18,948 nt of DNA from Betaproteobacteria bacterium (GCA_025356695.1 JANXSE010000077.1:1-18948), one strand, 5' to 3'. Counted from the stretch's first letter, positions 1-6,948 are shown. Numbers and translations: made by a program. Notes: generated by a model from the sequence alone, not told the origin.

Positions 1-833
1 ACAGAGGTGGCGTGTTTGTTGTCGCCGGTGTGCGCATCCGCGGGCCACGGGCCGGCGTTGCCGGTGCCCCAATAGGCGAGATTCAAATCCGGATCGTAAT
101 TGGCGGTGATCCACACTGAAACGCCGCCGGTCTTCCAGGTATCACCGGGCCAGGTTTCGTTGCCGGGTTCGCCGGGGCCGGGGATCATGTGCGTGCGCCA
201 GACTTCCTTGCCGGTTTCGGCATCGAGCCCGGCGACGTAACCGCGAATGCCGAATTCGCCGCCCGAGCTGCCCACCATCACTTTGCCCCGGGCGATCAGC
301 GGTGCCAGCGTGAAGTAGTACGAGTTCTTGTATTCATCGACCTTGGTGTCCCACACCACTTTGCCGGTGGCGGCGTCGAGTGCAACGACGTGCGCGTCCA
401 TAGTGGCGAGATAAACGCGATTGCCGTAGAGCGCGACACCGCGGTTGGTCGGGTGCGGGTGCTGCACGTCGTCGGCAAATTCGCGTTTGTATTGCCAGAT
501 CTGGTCGCCGGTTTTGGCGTTCAGCGCCAGCACCTGATTCTGCGGCGTGGAGATGAACATCACGCCGTTGTTGACGATCGGCGGCGCCTGATGGCCCTCG
601 ACCTGGCCGGTGGAATAACTCCACACCGGCACCAGGCGCTTCACGTTTGACGGGTTGATTTTGTCGAGCGGACTGTAACCGAATCCGTTGTAAGTGCCGC
701 GATACATCAGCCAGTTTTGCGGCTCGGGTTTGAGCAGCCGCTCGTTGGTGACCGCATCGTACGACACGGCTTGTTGGGCAAACGCGATGCCGGCCGCGCA
801 CAACATCCATTGCAAAATATTTTTATTGTTCAT
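1..833 (-). CDS. PQQ-dependent alcohol dehydrogenase (methanol/ethanol family), N-terminal part
   Basis: The first 277 residues of a periplasmic quinoprotein alcohol dehydrogenase; the gene runs off the left edge. The family oxidises primary alcohols with PQQ and a bound Ca or lanthanide ion and passes electrons to cytochrome c or another periplasmic carrier. Visible: a short signal sequence (about residues 1-19, FAQQ end), then repeated beta-propeller W motifs (LNAKTGDQIWQY, LDAATGKVVWD, LDAETGKEVWR). The metal/PQQ Glu is E193 in GGEFGIRGY, and the GTGN motif Asn is N259. The adjacent Cys-Cys pair of classical methanol/ethanol dehydrogenases is absent: the equivalent stretch before TNRGVAL reads QHPHP. 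The catalytic Asp would lie beyond the window. The ATG is set by a strong AGGGGAGG Shine-Dalgarno. It lies 134 bp downstream of the Rieske gene on the same strand, so co-transcription is plausible. Substrate cannot be told. Confidence 0.93.
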   Translation of the reverse strand, partial: MNNKNILQWMLCAAGIAFAQQAVSYDAVTNERLLKPEPQNWLMYRGTYNGFGYSPLDKINPSNVKRLVPVWSYSTGQVEGHQAPPIVNNGVMFISTPQNQVLALNAKTGDQIWQYKREFADDVQHPHPTNRGVALYGNRVYLATMDAHVVALDAATGKVVWDTKVDEYKNSYYFTLAPLIARGKVMVGSSGGEFGIRGYVAGLDAETGKEVWRTHMIPGPGEPGNETWPGDTWKTGGVSVWITANYDPDLNLAYWGTGNAGPWPADAHTGDNKHATS

Positions 834-893
834 GGTAATCCTCCCCTGTTGAACCTCGTTCGGAACATTAGACGCAAACTTCGATCGATGATG

Positions 894-946
894 CCCCCCC
901 CTTCAAGGGGAGGGTTTCGTTCTATTCCCCCCCTTGAAGGGGAGGG
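894..946. repeat. Two copies of a C-run/G-run palindromic intergenic repeat
   Basis: Copies at about 894-914 and 927-946 each have a run of C, a TTCAA or TTGAA centre and GGGGAGGG, so each can form a hairpin. They fill the gap between the Rieske and PQQ dehydrogenase genes and belong to the same family as the repeats near 1714, 2386, 5377, 6949 and 13797. Confidence 0.75.
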
Positions 947-967
947 CAAATACTTTTGCAATGGCTT

Positions 968-1531
968 CTAATTTGAACTCGCGCCCACGCGCCCGGTAAA
1001 CACACCGGCCACGATCAACTGTCCATCGACGATCTTCAACGGCAATGCCGCGAGGCGTCGCGGCGCCGGCCCGCCGATGACTTTGGCGCCATCAGCCGGA
1101 TCGAATTCGGAATCGTGACACGGACATTTATAGGCCTGCTTATCAGTCTCCCACGCGAAGCCGTCGCAGCCCGTGTGCGTGCACACCGCCGAATAGGCGA
1201 CCACGCCCGCAGCCGCACGTTCGGTGGTCTCGCCCTGCAAACGCTTGGAATCGAGACGCACGAGCAGGATCTGATTGAGACGCGAACCATCGCGCACCGT
1301 GCCGCTCGCCGCATCCTGCGGCATGGCGGTAACGGGCGGCCCGCCAAGCGGCAACGCATCCGGTTTTACGGGTTTGCCTTTTTCATCGCCGTCGGCATAG
1401 ACGAGGCGATCACCCTCCTGCGGGCGCGCATTGCGCGGATCGGTGTTCTGCGCGAGCACGCATTGCGGCAGCAGCATGCCGATACCCGTGCCGAGTGCTG
1501 CGTGCAATACGCAGCGCCGGTTGTTGCTCAT
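968..1531 (-). CDS. Rieske [2Fe-2S] protein, Tat-exported
   Basis: A 187-residue single-domain Rieske protein, probably a periplasmic one-electron carrier. The two cluster boxes are clear: CTHTGC (C117, H119, C122) and CPCHDS (C136, C138, H139). C117/H119/C136/H139 are the expected cluster ligands, and C122/C138 the disulfide typical of the high-potential type found in bc1 complexes and arsenite oxidase small subunits. The N-terminus NNRRCVLHA plus a hydrophobic stretch ending VLA resembles a twin-arginine signal, as expected for a folded Fe-S protein. Residues 30-110 are a family-variable extension before the cluster domain. Start: ATG with a GGGGAG ribosome site. Its position just upstream of a PQQ alcohol dehydrogenase suggests an electron-transfer partner role; that is inference. 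It is not obviously the bc1 subunit, since no cytochrome b or c1 gene follows. Confidence 0.92.
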   Translation of the reverse strand: MSNNRRCVLHAALGTGIGMLLPQCVLAQNTDPRNARPQEGDRLVYADGDEKGKPVKPDALPLGGPPVTAMPQDAASGTVRDGSRLNQILLVRLDSKRLQGETTERAAAGVVAYSAVCTHTGCDGFAWETDKQAYKCPCHDSEFDPADGAKVIGGPAPRRLAALPLKIVDGQLIVAGVFTGRVGASSN

Positions 1532-1648
1532 TGTTTTTCTCCCCTTGGGGAAAATTTACTCCGGTTGGAGGAGCTTGACCAGCATGACGGGATCATTTGA
1601 TTTAAATGTCGCGCGCGCGGGATCGCCGGCAACCTAGCACCTGTGCAC

Positions 1649-1680
1649 GCAGCCCGGAAGGAGCGAAGCGTATTCCAGGG
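1649..1680. repeat. AGCCCGGAAGGAGCG-type intergenic repeat, copy 1
   Basis: The sequence AGCCCGGAAGGAGCG followed by AGCGTATTCC is matched almost base for base by the reverse complement of 6904-6935. A diverged copy lies near 13863-13895. All three stand next to a CCTTCCCCC-type repeat, so the two may move or spread together. Confidence 0.65.
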
Positions 1681-1713
1681 TGGCTTTGAAAAATGAGTAA
1701 ACGTCGGTGCTTC

Positions 1714-1813
1714 CCACCCCTCACCCCTGCCCTCTCCCACAAGGGGAGAGGGAGAAGATCAACAGCGCTTCGCAGCAGGTCCCTTCCCCTCTTGTGGGGG
1801 AAGGATAGGATGG
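1714..1813. repeat. CCTTCCCCC/GGGGGAAGG intergenic repeat pair
   Basis: Two hairpin units occupy most of the gap between the cupin and Rieske genes. The first is 1714-1754 (CTCTCCCAC, AAGGGGAGAG). The second is 1777-1813 (TCCCTTCCCCTC, TTGTGGGGGAAGG, then AGGATGG). Together with 1649-1680 they account for this ~308-bp gene-free stretch; no coding potential is seen. Confidence 0.7.
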
Positions 1814-1814
1814 A

Positions 1815-1833
1815 GGGTGCGCGATGCGCACCC
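1815..1833 (-). terminator. Perfect hairpin just after the cupin gene
   Basis: GGGTGCGC, loop GAT, GCGCACCC: an 8-bp perfect stem starting 7 bp past the cupin stop codon. There is no T-run, so it may be an RNA 3'-end stabiliser or another repeat copy rather than a classical terminator. Confidence 0.4.
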
Positions 1834-1839
1834 TACGCG

Positions 1840-2274
1840 CTACTGCTCGATATTCACTGCGTAGTACCCCACCGACCCGGTCTTCGAAGTGTCTTTCCAC
1901 CAATGCGGTGTCTTTGCCGGAATGGTAATGACGTCGCCCTTGCTCAAACGATGCGTAGTGCCGCCTTCGATGCCGCTGCCGCGCGTTTGTCCGGGCGAGA
2001 TGACTTTCGCGTCGAGCATGGTGCCGCCGGTGACGAAATCCGCCTCGCCGTCGACGATGATGAAGACGTGGTTGGTTTTGTCGTGCATTTCCGCGCCGCG
2101 CTGCTTGCCGCGGTTGGCAAGCACGATGAGGCCGTTGTCATTGATCACACCGCCGCCCTTGACCATCACCTCGGCGACTTTTTCGTGGTTCACGTAGTTG
2201 ACGTTTTTGGGAACGCCTTCGGCGATGGCGGATGTGCAGGCAAACAACGCGGCAAGCGTGAGTACGGTTTTCAT
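1840..2274 (-). CDS. Exported cupin-domain protein
   Basis: A 144-residue protein with a signal peptide (residues 1-19, ending AIA) and one cupin beta-barrel. Cupin motif 1 is represented by H64 and H69 in MHDKTNHVFIIVDGEADF. Motif 2 is GDVITIPAKTPHWW, with H124. These histidines, with E77, probably bind a divalent metal. The family is functionally diverse (isomerases, oxygenases, sensors, binding proteins), so no reaction is assigned. The start has an AGGGGG ribosome site 7 nt upstream. It is the first of three same-strand genes (cupin, Rieske, PQQ dehydrogenase), although the 308-bp repeat-filled gap to the Rieske gene makes a single transcript uncertain. A role in the same periplasmic oxidation is a guess from position. 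Confidence 0.88.
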   Translation of the reverse strand: MKTVLTLAALFACTSAIAEGVPKNVNYVNHEKVAEVMVKGGGVINDNGLIVLANRGKQRGAEMHDKTNHVFIIVDGEADFVTGGTMLDAKVISPGQTRGSGIEGGTTHRLSKGDVITIPAKTPHWWKDTSKTGSVGYYAVNIEQ

Positions 2275-2385
2275 TTGAATTCCCCCTGTAGTTGACCGGC
2301 GTTGTTTTTATGATTGCCGGTGGATGGGGACGTATCTTGTGCCTGTCGGGGATGAGGGGCAAGTGGGTGAAAGAAATTGGATTGT

Positions 2386-2490
2386 CTCCTTCCCCCTTGA
2401 TGGGGGAAGGCAGGGATGGGGGTGGCGTACCCCCTCACCCCTGCCCGGCCCCCTCGCTTCGCTCTCCCCCAAGGGTAGAGGGAGAAAAAA
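2386..2490. repeat. CCTTCCCCC/GGGGGAAGG intergenic repeat pair
   Basis: TCCTTCCCCC, TTGAT, GGGGGAAGG with a GGGATGGGGG tail is followed by a second unit with CCCTCACCCCTGCCC and CTCTCCCCCAAGGG. It fills the gap between the kinase-HDOD stop and the cupin promoter region. Confidence 0.7.
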
Positions 2491-2491
2491 G

Positions 2492-4417
2492 TCAGAACAC
2501 CGAACTCAGCGCCTGCTTCAATCGTGCGCCCCAGCCTTGCTGCGTTTGCTTTGGCAGGAGCACCAGCGTTTTATCCGGATCGGCAGCGGCAGCAACCTCC
2601 GCAGTCGGCGCCTTGTGCGCTTCAGGCGTCGCAGTCTGCCGCGGATTACACAAGTCGCCCATGCCTTCGAGCATGGCAGTTTTCGAAACAGGGAAACCGG
2701 CGGCGGCGATGTAGTTGCCGGCGGCCTGGATCGAACGCGTCATCAGTTCGCGTACCATGTGCGCGTCGAGGCGGATGCTGGCGGCGAAGCGCGCGATGTG
2801 TGCTTCGAGCGCAGCTTCACGCTGCACGCTGTCGTTGGTGCGCGCGAGTTCGCCGAGTTCGCGCGCGTAGACGGCGCATTGCCACATGCGTTCGGCGGGG
2901 TCGCGCGCGGCCGGCAGTATGCCCGGCGGCAGCGGGGCCAGCGCATTGACGATCGCCGGCGGAAACTGCCAGTGTTTGGCTACCGCAATGCCGAGTTCTT
3001 CGAAGGTGATGCCGAGCACGGCGCGCGAGGCGGCGTCGGCTTTGAGGCCGCCGTGGAACACGCGGCGCGCGATTTCGCTGTATTCCTCGGGCAGGTAATA
3101 GAGCGAGAGCAGCTCACCCAGCGGGCTGAACATGCCGCAGATAAAGAGTTCTTCGACGGCGGCAAGCCCGGTGATGCGGCCGACGTTGCGCGAAATGAGG
3201 CCGGCGACGAAGGCATCGGTCAAGGCGATCGCGATGCCGGGCGATTTTTTGCCGGCGCCACCGCTGGCCAGCATCATCGAGGTGGCCAGCGCACGCAGTT
3301 GCCCGACGCCGAGGATGGTGATCGCATCCGACACCTTGGTGATCTTGCCGGCACCCATCGACGCCGAGTTCACGAGACGCAGCAGTTTTTGCGTGAGGGC
3401 GAAGTCGCGCATCACGCGGTCGGAGAGCTGCTGGATCGAGGCGGTGTCGCCGGCGGCGGAAATCTGGTTGATGCTGGTGAGGCTCGCCGACAGTGCAGGG
3501 AAATCACTCTTGTGCGCCATGCGGCGCAGCAGGAATTCGACGGTGCTGTGCACCACGGTCTCGCGCACTTCGACGCTGTCGGCGGCGCCGGTTGACACGC
3601 GGATGCGGTCGAGCGCGCGTTTCATTTCGGTGGCGTTCTGGTAGCGGCGCGCCGGATCTTTGCGCAGCGCTTTGAGCACCACCTCGTCGATCTCGGGCAC
3701 GATGTGCGGGTTGACCGCCGACGGCGACGACGGAATTTCGGTGAGGATGCGGTCAATCTGGTCTTTGGCGGCGCCGCGGTCGAGCACCGGCTGGCCGGTG
3801 AGCATTTCGTAGAACACCAGCCCCAGCGCATACACGTCGCGGCGGCAATCGGTGATGGTGCCGCCGAAACACTCGGGCGCCATGTAGCGCAGCGTGCCGG
3901 AGGTCTGGTCGATGTCGGTGGCGCGCTCGTGACGCAGCAGGCCGAAGTCGGCGACGCGCGCGCGGTCGTCTTCCCCGACAAGAATATTGGCCGGCTTGAT
4001 GTCGCCGTGGATCAGGCTGCGCGCATGGATCTGCGCCATGCCGGAGAGAATCTGGCTCATCATGACAACGGCACGCGCCATCGTCAGCGGGCCGTCGGCG
4101 AGCAGTATCTGCGCCAGCGAACGGCCCTCGACGTATTCGAACACCACATAGGGCGCGCCGCCGTTCATGCCGGCCTCGAACACCGGCACGATATTGGGGT
4201 GGCTCAGCTGGCTGGCGGTCTGCGCCGTGGTCACCAGCAGATCGGCCAGCATCGGGTCGGGCGATTCGCCCAGCGTGCTGGTTTTAATGGCAACGTTACG
4301 GCCAAGCTTGGGGTCGTGGGCGAGATAGACCACGCCCTCGGAACCGCGGCCGAGCACGCTCACCACGCGGAATCTGCCGATGTAGTAGTCGTTATTTGCT
4401 GGCTGTGGTGCGGACAT
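2492..4417 (-). CDS. Serine/threonine protein kinase fused to an HDOD domain
   Basis: A 641-residue cytoplasmic signalling protein with no membrane segment. Residues 12-275 are a Hanks-type kinase: glycine loop GRGSEG (23-28), VAIK Lys45, HGDIKPAN with catalytic D139 and N144, DFG at 157-159, MAPE at 179-182. Residues about 300-495 are an HDOD domain (DFALTQKLLRLVNSAS; AITILGVGQLRAL), a phosphohydrolase-like fold lacking the catalytic HD pair and used in signalling. A variable tail ends in DKTLVLLPK, where the Thr could be an autophosphorylation site. Oddities: the helix-C Glu position, nine residues before the His of SHPNI, is Thr64, and the HRD Arg is Gly138. ATG at 4417 is preferred over a TTG 30 nt upstream; neither has a clear ribosome site. 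It is divergent from the next gene. Substrates are unknown. Confidence 0.93.
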   Translation of the reverse strand: MSAPQPANNDYYIGRFRVVSVLGRGSEGVVYLAHDPKLGRNVAIKTSTLGESPDPMLADLLVTTAQTASQLSHPNIVPVFEAGMNGGAPYVVFEYVEGRSLAQILLADGPLTMARAVVMMSQILSGMAQIHARSLIHGDIKPANILVGEDDRARVADFGLLRHERATDIDQTSGTLRYMAPECFGGTITDCRRDVYALGLVFYEMLTGQPVLDRGAAKDQIDRILTEIPSSPSAVNPHIVPEIDEVVLKALRKDPARRYQNATEMKRALDRIRVSTGAADSVEVRETVVHSTVEFLLRRMAHKSDFPALSASLTSINQISAAGDTASIQQLSDRVMRDFALTQKLLRLVNSASMGAGKITKVSDAITILGVGQLRALATSMMLASGGAGKKSPGIAIALTDAFVAGLISRNVGRITGLAAVEELFICGMFSPLGELLSLYYLPEEYSEIARRVFHGGLKADAASRAVLGITFEELGIAVAKHWQFPPAIVNALAPLPPGILPAARDPAERMWQCAVYARELGELARTNDSVQREAALEAHIARFAASIRLDAHMVRELMTRSIQAAGNYIAAAGFPVSKTAMLEGMGDLCNPRQTATPEAHKAPTAEVAAAADPDKTLVLLPKQTQQGWGARLKQALSSVF

Positions 4418-4518
4418 GGCGGCGCGGCCCAATCGAGGTTTATGCAATATTTACGGCGCGACCCGGCACAGACTTTAGCGGCGCGGGCAGCAGTCTTTGG
4501 GATGGCAACACGGCGGCG

Positions 4519-4524
4519 TAGAAT
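4519..4524 (+). promoter_or_regulatory. Candidate -10 box giving a near-leaderless transcript
   Basis: TAGAAT ends 9 nt before the ATG at 4534, so transcription would begin about 4531. No ribosome site can be seen before this ATG. The same 10-mer TAGAATCGCC occurs at 14865-14874 before another ATG. The -35 region is weak. Confidence 0.45.
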
Positions 4525-4533
4525 CGCCCAATC

Positions 4534-4935
4534 ATGCCGCGCAACAACCGCCTACACCGCTGCACCCTCGCCCTGCTGCTGGCAGCGGCAAGCGCGCCGG
4601 CGCCGGCCAACTGGGTGGTGGTCAGCGACCACGCCGACTATGTGGCCTACGCCGACGACGCCAGCATGACGCGCGAAGGCGACGTGGCGCGCATGAACGA
4701 TCTTATCGATTTGAAAGTGCCGCGCACCTCGCCCTACGGCGTGGCGCATTCGTCATCACTGGCGCAAACCGAATTCGACTGCCGCGAGCCGCGCATGCGC
4801 ACCCTTGCGTTTGCCTTGCACGCCGGGCAGATGGGCGACGGCGAAATGGTCGAGGAAGTCGCGCCGTCGAACGACTGGATGCCGGTGTTCGACGGCACGC
4901 TGCTGCAAACGCTCAGGGCGTTTGCGTGTAACTAG
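4534..4935 (+). CDS. Small exported protein, surface-adhesin protein E-like
   Basis: 133 residues: a signal peptide (1-25, cleavage after APAPA) and a roughly 108-residue mature domain. The pattern is that of the adhesin-E-like family common in beta- and gammaproteobacteria. It starts with NWVVVSDHADYVAYAD, has FDC with C83 in the middle, then a LAFALHAGQMGDG strand, and ends in a W-x-PVF segment and a terminal FACN with C132. C83 and C132 probably form a disulfide. The family name comes from one adhesin member and most relatives are uncharacterised, so adhesion is not established here. The protein should sit in the periplasm or at the cell surface. It is transcribed divergently from the kinase-HDOD gene and convergently with the DUF952 gene. 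There is no Shine-Dalgarno before the ATG; see the -10 box at 4519. Confidence 0.75.
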   Translation: MPRNNRLHRCTLALLLAAASAPAPANWVVVSDHADYVAYADDASMTREGDVARMNDLIDLKVPRTSPYGVAHSSSLAQTEFDCREPRMRTLAFALHAGQMGDGEMVEEVAPSNDWMPVFDGTLLQTLRAFACN

Positions 4936-4940
4936 CGTTT

Positions 4941-4966
4941 CTCTCTCGCTCCGCTTGCGGTGAGAG
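4941..4966. terminator. Weak hairpin between convergent genes
   Basis: CTCTC and CGC pair with GCG and GAGAG around a 7-nt loop with small internal mismatches. It lies between two convergent stop codons 37 bp apart, so it could end transcription from both sides. No T-run. Confidence 0.3.
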
Positions 4967-4971
4967 GATGT

Positions 4972-5325
4972 TTAATTGGCAGCGGCGAGTTCCCGTGGCA
5001 ATTCAAACGTGCCGTCCGCACGCGACGGAAACTCATGCACCGCCACCACCGCATCGACGGCCAGCGCGCCGTAGATATGCGGAAACAGGTTCGTGCCGCC
5101 CTCGAGGTTTTCATAGCGGATTTCGGGCTTGACGCGGTTCGTATCGACGCTCAGCAGAATGAGATCGCGCCGCCCTTTGAAAATACGGTTGGCGGTGGCG
5201 ATAACCTGCGCCGCGGTCGAACAATGGATGAAGCCTTCGGTCGCGAGGCTGTCGGCGGTGTACGAGCCTGCGGCGCGCGCGGCGTTCCAGTCGGTGCGGG
5301 TGGTGATGTGGTGGATGATGGGCAT
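4972..5325 (-). CDS. DUF952 family protein
   Basis: A 117-residue soluble protein matching the DUF952 pattern along its whole length. It opens with IHHITTRTDWNAARAAGSY, then SLATEGFIHCST near residues 27-37, a VIATANRIFKGRRDLILLSVD core, and the NLFPHIYGALAVDAVV block near 79-94. Structures of this family have been related to ADP-ribosyltransferase-like folds, but no reaction is established and none is claimed. No signal peptide or membrane segment. The ATG codes MPIIHH; the region upstream has no strong ribosome site. It stands alone, convergent with the adhesin-E-like gene, with about 355 bp of repeat-rich DNA upstream. Confidence 0.9.
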   Translation of the reverse strand: MPIIHHITTRTDWNAARAAGSYTADSLATEGFIHCSTAAQVIATANRIFKGRRDLILLSVDTNRVKPEIRYENLEGGTNLFPHIYGALAVDAVVAVHEFPSRADGTFELPRELAAAN

Positions 5326-5376
5326 GAGGGTTCGATGGTTGGTTTCAAATGCAGTTTATCGTGAATACGGTGGTTA

Positions 5377-5412
5377 CCCCCCACCCTAACCCTCCCCCAC
5401 AAGGGGGGAGGG
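5377..5412. repeat. CCCTCCCCC/GGGGGGAGGG intergenic repeat
   Basis: CCCTCCCCCAC followed by AAGGGGGGAGGG forms a hairpin of the family seen in five other gaps. It is the left end of the repeat cluster that fills the gap between the DUF952 and MFS genes. Confidence 0.65.
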
Positions 5413-5433
5413 AATAAATGCAATGCCGTTGGT

Positions 5434-5570
5434 TAGCAGGCTTCTTCCCCGAAAAGGAGGGAAGAAAACCAACCGCCGCTAACTAGCAGGTTCCTTCCCC
5501 CGCAAGGAAGAGAACAAAACCAACCACCGCTAATTAGCAGGTTCCTTCCCCCCTTGTGGGGGAAGGGCAG
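5434..5570. repeat. Tandem array of three ~50-bp units
   Basis: TAGCAGG begins copies at 5434, 5484 and 5535, spacing 50 and 51 bp. Each unit continues with a TTCTTCCCC or TTCCTTCCCC hairpin arm and its G-rich partner. The first two also carry AAAACCAACC and CGCTAA before the next copy; the third runs into a full GGGGGAAGG repeat arm. No coding sequence is seen between 5326 and 5680. Confidence 0.8.
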
Positions 5571-5680
5571 GATGGGGGGACCGCTGCGCATCAATCAACT
5601 AAAGCGCAACATCTTACTCTGCATCAAACCTCTTCCGACCATACCCAATTACGATAATCGTTGTCCTGCCATCAATCATC

Positions 5681-6856
5681 ATGCCCCCAACCCCCTCCAT
5701 CCCCCGCGGCGTCTGGATCCTCGGCTTCGTCAGCCTGCTGATGGATATTTCCTCGGAACTCATCCACAGCCTGCTGCCGGTGTTCATGGTCTCGGCGCTC
5801 GGTGCAAGCGTGTTGATGGTCGGCCTCGTCGAGGGCATTGCTGAAGCGACGGCGCTGATCGTGAAAGTTTTTTCCGGCGCGCTCAGCGATTACCTCGGCA
5901 AACGCAAAACGCTGGCGGTGATCGGCTACGGGCTCGGCGCACTCTCCAAGCCGCTGTTCGCGCTGGCCACCTCGATGCCCGCGGTGCTCGGTGCGCGTTT
6001 CATGGACCGTATCGGCAAGGGCATCCGCGGCGCGCCGCGCGACGCATTGATCGCCGACATCACGCCGCCCGCCATCCGCGGCGCCGCCTACGGGCTGCGG
6101 CAATCGCTGGATACCGTCGGCGCATTTGCCGGCCCGCTGCTGGCGATCGCGCTGATGATCGTGTTTGCGGGCGACTTCCGCACGGTGTTCTGGTTTGCGG
6201 TGATTCCGGCGTTTTTGTGCGTCGCACTCCTGGTGGCCGGCGTGCGCGAGCCGGCCTCGCCCGCGCGCGACGGCAGGAAGGCGCCGGCTATTTATTGGCA
6301 CACCCTGCGCGAACTCAGCCGCGATTACTGGTGGGTGGTGGCGATCGGCGGCGTGTTCACGCTGGCACGCTTCAGCGAAGCGTTTCTGATTTTGCGCGCG
6401 CGTGACGCCGGGCTGGCCGATGCGTACGCGCCGGCCGTGCTGATCGTGATGAATGTCGTCTACGCATTCACCGCGTATCCGGCCGGTAAAGTCGCCGACC
6501 GCATGAGCCACCGCACGTTGCTTGTCATCGGACTCGTGCTGCTGATCGCCGCGGACCTGGTGTTGGCACAGGCCAATGCGCTCGGCCTCGTGGCCTGCGG
6601 CGTCGTGCTGTGGGGACTGCACATGGGGTTGACGCAGGGCCTGCTGGCGACAATGGTCGCCGCCACCGCGCCGGCGCATCTGCGCGGCACGGCGTTCGGC
6701 TTTTTCAATTTCATCAGCGGCATCGCCATGCTGATCGCCAGCGTGCTCGCCGGGTTGTTGTGGGACAGTTTCGGCGCGGCCACGACGTTCTATGCGGGCG
6801 CGGGGATTTCGGTGGTGACGCTGGGGTTGCTGGTGGTGAGGAGGGGTAACGATTGA
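5681..6856 (+). CDS. MFS permease, substrate unknown
   Basis: 391 residues, hydrophobic throughout, with the layout of a 12-helix major facilitator. The loop 2-3 signature is GALSDYLGKRK (residues 66-76). It is followed by RFMDRIGKGIRGAPRDALIAD (107-126) and a GLRQSLDTVGAFAGPLL helix (138-154). The second half repeats the pattern (YPAGKVADRMSHR). The RGAPRDALIAD and GLRQSLDTVGA motifs mark a subfamily common in Proteobacteria without an agreed substrate, so import or export cannot be told. The ATG has no good ribosome site. GATAAT at 5653-5658 could be a -10 box, giving a leader of about 16 nt. The gene stands alone: repeats flank it on both sides. Confidence 0.88.
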   Translation: MPPTPSIPRGVWILGFVSLLMDISSELIHSLLPVFMVSALGASVLMVGLVEGIAEATALIVKVFSGALSDYLGKRKTLAVIGYGLGALSKPLFALATSMPAVLGARFMDRIGKGIRGAPRDALIADITPPAIRGAAYGLRQSLDTVGAFAGPLLAIALMIVFAGDFRTVFWFAVIPAFLCVALLVAGVREPASPARDGRKAPAIYWHTLRELSRDYWWVVAIGGVFTLARFSEAFLILRARDAGLADAYAPAVLIVMNVVYAFTAYPAGKVADRMSHRTLLVIGLVLLIAADLVLAQANALGLVACGVVLWGLHMGLTQGLLATMVAATAPAHLRGTAFGFFNFISGIAMLIASVLAGLLWDSFGAATTFYAGAGISVVTLGLLVVRRGND

Positions 6857-6903
6857 AACCGTTACCGAATGAAATGCAATCCGGGGATTTCCGCGGTATG
6901 CGT

Positions 6904-6935
6904 CCCGGAATACGCTGCGCTCCTTCCGGGCTACG
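6904..6935. repeat. AGCCCGGAAGGAGCG-type intergenic repeat, copy 2 (inverted)
   Basis: On the minus strand it reads AGCCCGGAAGGAGCG then AGCGTATTCCGGG, nearly identical to copy 1 at 1649-1680. It lies about 14 bp from the split CCTTCCCCC repeat at 6949. Confidence 0.7.
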
Positions 6936-6948
6936 GAGTTTTTTTAGA

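Noticed and set aside
2324..4669. Long plus-strand open frames antisense to the kinase-HDOD gene
   Set aside because: No ribosome sites and low-complexity A/R/G/H composition. The opposite strand has complete kinase and HDOD motifs.
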